Shown here: one piece after another, positions 7,505-11,545 of the stretch
Layout: each line of letters starts with the position of its first letter
Numbering within the stretch: position 1 is the stretch's first letter
Assembly: GCA_944386315.1 (NCBI GenBank)
Contig: CALXAS010000038.1
Span: forward strand, 1 to 11,545
Origin: an uncultured Clostridia bacterium
GTDB taxonomy: Bacteria; Bacillota; Clostridia; TANB77; CAG-508
Length of the DNA: 11,545 nt
Direction: 5' to 3'
Notes under the pieces: model-generated
Seen by the model: the letters and a program-made list of their open reading frames with translations, nothing else
Database searches by the model: none
Told to the model about the DNA's origin: nothing
Translations under genes and position numbers: made by a program

Positions 7505-7595
7505 AATATAGTATATAATTATTATATAAGTCCTTTATGTGCGAAAGTCAGCTTCATGCTGTGAGTATTTTAATACCTAGCCGTAAAGGGCTTAT
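7505..7595 (+). ncRNA. Candidate structured small RNA convergent with the DUF3800 gene
   Basis: Start is inferred from the promoter; the 3' end is a minimum. A 14-bp stem pairs ATAAGTCCTTTATG (7526-7539) with CGTAAAGGGCTTAT (7582-7595). It includes two G.U pairs (7531/7590 and 7538/7583) that would become A.C mismatches on the other strand, so the plus strand is the folding strand. It encloses 42 nt with two smaller hairpins: CAGC-TTCAT-GCTG (7549-7561) and GTAT-TTTA-ATAC (7565-7576). A CGAAAG tetraloop-like element lies at 7542-7547. The RNA overlaps the last 13-14 codons and the stop of the DUF3800 gene on the opposite strand. Only a mild T-rich tail (CTTCTTTATAT) follows; a stronger T-run occurs near 7642. 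It does not fit hammerhead or any riboswitch I can recall. I recall published surveys reporting structured RNAs beside DUF3800 genes, but cannot say whether this is one of those classes. Confidence 0.55.
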
Positions 7596-8363
7596 CTTCT
7601 TTATATCAAATGGATTCTTTTTACTATAAAAATTCTTCCATCCTTTTTTATAATCATATAAATCTACAATTAATCCAAATTTTTCTTTTAAAAATTTGTA
7701 ATATCTCATATCCTTTTGTAAAAAAGCTCTTTGTACTGCCCAATTACAATAATCTACAATCTGCAGACACATTTCTCCTGATGGAGTTTGTGGTAGAATT
7801 TTCTGGGTAGAGTCTATAACTGTATTTAATCTATTTTCCGTATAATTTAAAGCTCTCTGTATTGCTTTTTCCAATGGCTCCTGTCTTTTTTTACTTCCTC
7901 TAGTTGCTATATAAATATAATTATTATTAGATAAGTGTAATATATTTTTGAATAAATTCGTAATTAAAGAATCATATAATTCTTGTGTATTTCCATTAAA
8001 TTTCTCAAATACATGTTGTGTTTTTCTCGCCACAACAATATTACAAGAGAACGGTAAATCTTTTAATAGCGTAAAAACTTTATATCTAACTTCTGGACAA
8101 TCATCTTTAGCATGAAAAGCGATTTTTGTTTTACTTATAGAAGGTATTTCACTTAAATACTCGTCTTTCGATATTTCATATTTTAACATATTAAGTTTCT
8201 TTCTTAAAAATTCTGGCTCTGTTGTCCTTATAAAACCCATGAGTAATATCTGTGATGATCCATTTTCATTTCCTACAATCCATTCACCTTTCCTATTGTA
8301 AAAAGTTGTATCACCTGATTCATCCACAAAAAAATAATTATTATTATATATGTTTCCTTGCAT
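7554..8363 (-). CDS. DUF3800 domain protein
   Basis: An uncharacterised family found across bacteria, often in variable or phage-linked regions. Its biochemical function is not established; an RNase H-like fold has been suggested, which I cannot test here. The N-terminal strand and acidic motif YFFVDESGD (10-18) is the hallmark, with FHAKDD at 83-88. The C-terminal signature LQIVDYCNWAVQRA (200-213) carries Q201, D204, W208 and R212. At 269 aa it looks complete, with no signal peptide or membrane segment. ATG 8363 is preceded by AGGAAGAG (8375-8368), and upstream there is an extended -10 promoter, so it is transcribed on its own. It is inserted between GH15 and the radA operon. Its final codons overlap the candidate plus-strand RNA, suggesting a paired RNA-protein unit. 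Confidence 0.85.
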   Translation of the reverse strand: MQGNIYNNNYFFVDESGDTTFYNRKGEWIVGNENGSSQILLMGFIRTTEPEFLRKKLNMLKYEISKDEYLSEIPSISKTKIAFHAKDDCPEVRYKVFTLLKDLPFSCNIVVARKTQHVFEKFNGNTQELYDSLITNLFKNILHLSNNNYIYIATRGSKKRQEPLEKAIQRALNYTENRLNTVIDSTQKILPQTPSGEMCLQIVDYCNWAVQRAFLQKDMRYYKFLKEKFGLIVDLYDYKKGWKNFYSKKNPFDIKKISPLRLGIKILTA

Positions 8364-8378
8364 ATATCTCTTCCTTTC

Positions 8379-8407
8379 AAACTCATTAGTTAATGTTTAA
8401 TGAATTT
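8379..8407 (-). promoter_or_regulatory. Inverted repeat at the DUF3800 transcription start and leader
   Basis: On the minus strand AAATTCATTA (8407-8398) pairs with TAATGAGTTT (8388-8379) across a 9-nt loop. That is ten pairs including one G.U, and it ends just before the ribosome-binding site. The predicted RNA start (about 8402) lies inside the left arm, so it could act as a DNA operator over the start site or, partly, as an RNA hairpin that limits ribosome access. Confidence 0.45.
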
Positions 8408-8408
8408 G

Positions 8409-8437
8409 ATTATACCATAGGATAAAATACATTGCAT
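8409..8437 (-). promoter_or_regulatory. Extended -10 promoter for the DUF3800 gene
   Basis: On the minus strand, TGG (8417-8415) directly precedes a perfect TATAAT (8414-8409), forming an extended -10. The hexamer at the -35 position (8437-8432, ATGCAA; 17-bp spacer) is poor, as is usual for extended -10 promoters. The predicted start near 8402 gives a leader of about 39 nt. Confidence 0.65.
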
Positions 8438-8451
8438 TATTTTTCATAAAT

Positions 8452-8463
8452 TTTGTTAACAAA
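8452..8463. repeat. 12-bp perfect palindrome between GH15 and DUF3800
   Basis: TTTGTTAACAAA is fully self-complementary and lies just upstream of the DUF3800 promoter -35 position. It could be a regulator binding site. The neighbouring TTTTGTTG (8473-8480) repeats half of it. No hairpin-plus-T-run terminator for the GH15 gene is visible in 8438-8494. Confidence 0.35.
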
Positions 8464-8494
8464 TTTCCATTATTTTGTTGAAAGTAATCTTATT

Positions 8495-10531
8495 CTATAC
8501 CTGACTTGAATGGGACACCCCGAAATTTTTGTCGGATTTTGGTCCATCTATAAGATGATTCATTAGTCCTATACTATATAGTGCAGTAATATACATAGCG
8601 TGTGACCACCCAAGTCCAATTACCCACTTGGATTGTAGGCTTGCATTATCTATTTGTTCCGCTAACAATCCATGTTTAGTTGCTGTATCTGTTACGAACT
8701 CTATACATTTTCCAGCTTTTTCTTTTTCTCCTACTTGTAACCAGTATAAAGCCATCCATAAAGTAGCTATTGGCCATGGATTATTTCCTCCTATATAGCT
8801 ATCATTTTCGAAGCGTACATAACCTCCTGTATAAGTTCTTAATGTTAAATCTATTTTTTCGATGGTATTTTTTACTTCTTTCTCGTTTGGATCTAACATT
8901 CTAAATGGAGTAACTGCTCCTAATATGCTAATATCTAATATTTGATCTTTATTATTTCTTCTTAATACTTTTGTTTCTTCATCACACAAATGTGTTAAGC
9001 AATATTTTCTAACTCTTTCGCCATATTGTTTTACACTCTCTATTTTTTCCTGTTCTTCTTTTTGTTTTTCTGGGCTTGTATTTTTCTTCTCTCTTAAGTT
9101 TTCATAAATATGTTCCATTGCTTCAAATGCACCAAAAATAGCTGCTAAAGAATACAAATGAATTCCTTCATGCATTTCCCACAAGTCATAACTTTCGTTT
9201 TTCACAAATCTTTCTTGTTGCATTTCATTTTTTCTTTCTTGCACACATTCCCCTGTAATGTAATCTATGTATTTTTTTAAATAATGGATGGCTTTTTCGC
9301 ACATATCTAAGGTTTCTTTTAAAAATGCTTTATTTTTTGTATTGTAATAATGCACATACACACCAAATACAACACTAGCTGTTTCGTCTATTTGATATCC
9401 CCAACATGGCGCCAATCTTCCATCTGTAAAGAATCTTTGTTCCCACATTCCGTTCTTGCTTTGTGTATTTTTACTAAATACCGTATAAAACTTTTCTATA
9501 TCTTCATACATTTTTAGAATATCGGATGCTTTTGCTGTAAATACAGCATCTCTTGGCCAACAATAAGAGTATCTACCAGATTTGTCTTTTTCTTCATCTA
9601 CTTCTAATGCTGCTGAAATACCTCCCGTTGTATGGTTTTGTAATAGAGGAAATAATAAAATCGTTCTAGTATAAATATTTTTTACTCTCTCAAATTCTCC
9701 TTGTTTATGAGAATTGAATACTTCTTTCCATTTTTCTTGTTTTCCTTCTTCTAATATCTTTAGCCCATCATGCTGTTTGACATATTTTCTCCAATATTTT
9801 TTTGCTTTTTCTAAAGCTTTATTGGTATCCATTTTTCTAATTGTCTCTATTTTTTCTTTAATTTGGTCAAAAGTATAAATTTCTCTGTTGTTATTGATGT
9901 AGACAAATATTTCGAATTCTTTTGTTTTTCCTGGCTCTATTTTTCCCACCGAGAAACTAACACCTGAGTCTCTTGCCATTCCTATATAATCTTTATCACA
10001 CAATACTCCATTTTTGATTTCTTCTCCACTATTATTTAGTCTATATCCTTTTATGGGCAATTTGGAAAAGATAGAAAATGTATAATTGTGGCTATATTGC
10101 ATTAAAATATTGTCTTCTACTTTTGATCCCACCATATTATTAAAACTAGATAATAATTGTGAATAAATAAGAAAATCTACATCCAATGCAATACTATTAT
10201 GATTTGTCATCGCAAATTTTCTGATATAGACATTTTGGTCCACTGTTACAAAATCTGTCTGCAAGATTTCTAAATTAAAGTAAGTATTCTCTATTTGTGT
10301 ATTTAACACATTGGTGTTTTCTGAATAATATTGACTATATTGATTGTTGATGTCATCATGTAGATAGATAAGTGCTGAATCATTTACTTTTACTCCTGCT
10401 TGCAAGGTTTCCACAAACTGTCTACAATCTCTATTGGGATAAAATAATCTTAGTAGTTCTCCTTTTTCACTAAAACTAATCACCATATTTTCATTTCCTA
10501 CAAAAGCTTGGTTCAAATATTTTTTTCTCAT
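8495..10531 (-). CDS. GH15 glucoamylase-like glycoside hydrolase
   Basis: Predicted exo-acting alpha-glucan hydrolase releasing glucose from starch, glycogen or maltooligosaccharides. No signal peptide is visible, so it is probably cytosolic and acts on internal or imported glucans. An N-terminal beta-sandwich domain occupies about 1-235, and an (alpha/alpha)6 barrel about 280-660. Substrate-site motifs are CWPRDA (324-329) and QIDETA (380-385). YDLWE (448-452) holds the likely general acid E452 and LLAEQ (622-626) the likely base E625, by analogy with known GH15 enzymes. GGYVRFENDSYIGGNNPWPI and GLGWSHAMYI are also family-typical. The start ATG 10531 has GAGAGG (10542-10537) five bases upstream. 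The final 16 codons are unlike the family and richer in G/C-ending codons. The beta-CASP gene lies 58 bp upstream on the same strand, so the two may be co-transcribed. Confidence 0.92.
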   Translation of the reverse strand: MRKKYLNQAFVGNENMVISFSEKGELLRLFYPNRDCRQFVETLQAGVKVNDSALIYLHDDINNQYSQYYSENTNVLNTQIENTYFNLEILQTDFVTVDQNVYIRKFAMTNHNSIALDVDFLIYSQLLSSFNNMVGSKVEDNILMQYSHNYTFSIFSKLPIKGYRLNNSGEEIKNGVLCDKDYIGMARDSGVSFSVGKIEPGKTKEFEIFVYINNNREIYTFDQIKEKIETIRKMDTNKALEKAKKYWRKYVKQHDGLKILEEGKQEKWKEVFNSHKQGEFERVKNIYTRTILLFPLLQNHTTGGISAALEVDEEKDKSGRYSYCWPRDAVFTAKASDILKMYEDIEKFYTVFSKNTQSKNGMWEQRFFTDGRLAPCWGYQIDETASVVFGVYVHYYNTKNKAFLKETLDMCEKAIHYLKKYIDYITGECVQERKNEMQQERFVKNESYDLWEMHEGIHLYSLAAIFGAFEAMEHIYENLREKKNTSPEKQKEEQEKIESVKQYGERVRKYCLTHLCDEETKVLRRNNKDQILDISILGAVTPFRMLDPNEKEVKNTIEKIDLTLRTYTGGYVRFENDSYIGGNNPWPIATLWMALYWLQVGEKEKAGKCIEFVTDTATKHGLLAEQIDNASLQSKWVIGLGWSHAMYITALYSIGLMNHLIDGPKSDKNFGVSHSSQV

Positions 10532-10589
10532 AAATACCTCTCTTTTGGGCTTCTAGCCTTCTTTTATTCTTTCTAACTTTCATCTAGTT

Positions 10590-11545
10590 CTAATTATTTT
10601 GATTATCTGCCGATTCTACTACCTTTAAAATTTGCCTCTCTAATTCTTGCATACGTACATTTATTTTTTCAATCTCTTCATCTCTTTTTGCTTCATCTTC
10701 TATTTCTTCCTGTACAATACCTGCCATCTCTTCTATTTCTTCTTTTAAGTTTTGCAAACGATTTAATACTTCTAAACGCAAATATCTCTTGCCATATTCT
10801 TTTGCTTCTTTCATTCTTCCTAATCTGCTTACTTCTTCAGCTAGTTCATATTCCTCGCCATATTCTGGTATAATTACTGGAATTTGCGTTGTTCCCTGTA
10901 TTTTCTGCTTCAAAACTACTTGACCTTCTGGCTCTCCATGTACTAAAAAGATAGTTTTTGGCTTTCTTATAAAAGAGTAAATGAAATTCAATAACCATTC
11001 TTGGTCTGCATGTCCTGAATATCCTTCTATATATTCTATTCTAGCATTTACTGCCACTTCTTCTCCAAAAATCTTTACAGTTTTGGCACCTTCTACTATT
11101 TTTCTACCTAAAGTCCCTGGTGCCTGATAACCTACAAATAGAACAGTGCTATTTGGATTCCACAAGTTATGTTTTAAATGATGTTTTATTCTTCCCACTT
11201 CGCACATACCACTGGCAGATATAATAATGCAAGGCTCCTTTTTTTCATTCAGTGCCTTTGACTCATCTGCAGTTTGTGTGAATTCTAATCCTGGAAAATC
11301 TAATGGATTATCTCCACTTTTAATAACTTTCTGTGTCTCTTCATCAAATAAATTCATATTTTTCTTAAAAACTTCTGTTGTAGAAATAGCAAGTGGACTA
11401 TCTACATACACTTTGCTCCTCATTAAAGTTTGATATTTTTCTTTAAAGTTTTCTTCTTTTTGTTCTTCTTTTAATTGATTTAGCTCATATAATATTTCCT
11501 GTGTTCTTCCTACTGCAAAAGAAGGGATAACTACTGTTCCTCCTT
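10590..11545 (-). CDS. Beta-CASP metallo-beta-lactamase-fold RNA nuclease (5' end beyond the window)
   Basis: A CPSF73/YSH1-like bacterial protein predicted to cut or trim RNA in the cytosol. Only about 317 C-terminal residues are present. The frame is open to the right edge and begins GGTVVIPSFAVGRTQEILYE, a typical beta-CASP segment, so the apparent start at ATG 11423 is internal. Further landmarks are VYVDSPLAIST (beta-CASP motif A Asp), ISASGMCEVGR, GYSGHAD (motif B His) and FLVHGEPEG (motif C His). The HxHxDH zinc motif lies outside the window. A Lys/Glu-rich insert occurs between GRTQEILYEL and the motif A strand. The C-terminus is a highly charged, predicted coiled coil of about 70 residues (10600-10800) that I do not recall as part of the core fold. 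It reads toward GH15, 58 bp downstream. Confidence 0.92.
   Translation of the reverse strand, partial: GGTVVIPSFAVGRTQEILYELNQLKEEQKEENFKEKYQTLMRSKVYVDSPLAISTTEVFKKNMNLFDEETQKVIKSGDNPLDFPGLEFTQTADESKALNEKKEPCIIISASGMCEVGRIKHHLKHNLWNPNSTVLFVGYQAPGTLGRKIVEGAKTVKIFGEEVAVNARIEYIEGYSGHADQEWLLNFIYSFIRKPKTIFLVHGEPEGQVVLKQKIQGTTQIPVIIPEYGEEYELAEEVSRLGRMKEAKEYGKRYLRLEVLNRLQNLKEEIEEMAGIVQEEIEDEAKRDEEIEKINVRMQELERQILKVVESADNQNN

Noticed and set aside
7540..7581. Hammerhead-like elements (CGAAAG, GTC, CTGTGAG) inside the candidate RNA
   Set aside because: The order and spacing do not form a hammerhead: there is no stem between GAAA and GTC, and CTGTGAG lacks a base relative to CTGANGAG.
10547..10575. 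GGCT-TCT-AGCC hairpin followed by T-rich sequence on the plus strand
   Set aside because: The stem is only 4 bp, no plus-strand gene ends here, and both neighbouring genes are on the minus strand.
10497..10589. 30-codon open frame starting immediately after the beta-CASP stop (TAGATG) and overlapping the GH15 start
   Set aside because: No ribosome-binding site, overlap with GH15, no clear third-position bias, and a Lys/Arg-rich composition explained by the purine-rich leader.

Overview
The window is very AT-rich, with strong Shine-Dalgarno sequences, A/T-ending codons and a clostridial gene set (MutS2, DisA, RadA/Sms). This points to a low-GC Bacillota, most likely an anaerobic, gut-type member of the class Clostridia. 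The species cannot be named from the sequence alone.

Layout. Bases 1-270 are non-coding and carry a 23-bp tandem repeat array. They lead into an AAA ATPase of the DUF4143 type (271-1551, +) and then mutS2 (1616-4000, +). The mutS2 stop overlaps by 12 bp the stop of a convergent gene for a membrane-anchored cyclophilin (3989-4777, -). That gene ends a minus-strand run read radA (7365-5977), disA (5964-4888), cyclophilin. radA and disA are tightly coupled: the disA ribosome-binding site overlaps the radA stop codon, and disA uses a TTG start. Between disA and the cyclophilin lies an in-frame, coding-like stretch of 36 codons with no start codon. Upstream of radA are a DUF3800 gene (8363-7554, -), a GH15 glucoamylase-like gene (10531-8495, -), and the 3' part of a beta-CASP metallo-beta-lactamase nuclease gene that runs off the right edge.

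Core and accessory parts. MutS2, RadA and DisA are DNA-repair and genome-surveillance functions: recombination control, branch processing, and c-di-AMP synthesis tied to DNA scanning. GH15 is glucan breakdown, the cyclophilin is extracytoplasmic folding, and the beta-CASP protein is RNA processing. The DUF4143 ATPase and the DUF3800 gene look like accessory genes placed among these.

Most notable signal. A perfect TTGACA-17-TATAAT promoter lies on the plus strand at 7470-7498, between radA and the 3' end of the DUF3800 gene. It points into a 70-nt segment closed by a 14-bp stem (7526-7539 with 7582-7595). Two of the pairs are G.U on the plus strand and would be A.C mismatches on the minus strand, so the plus strand is the one that folds. 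I read this as a small structured RNA convergent with, and overlapping, the end of the DUF3800 gene: a candidate RNA-protein module.
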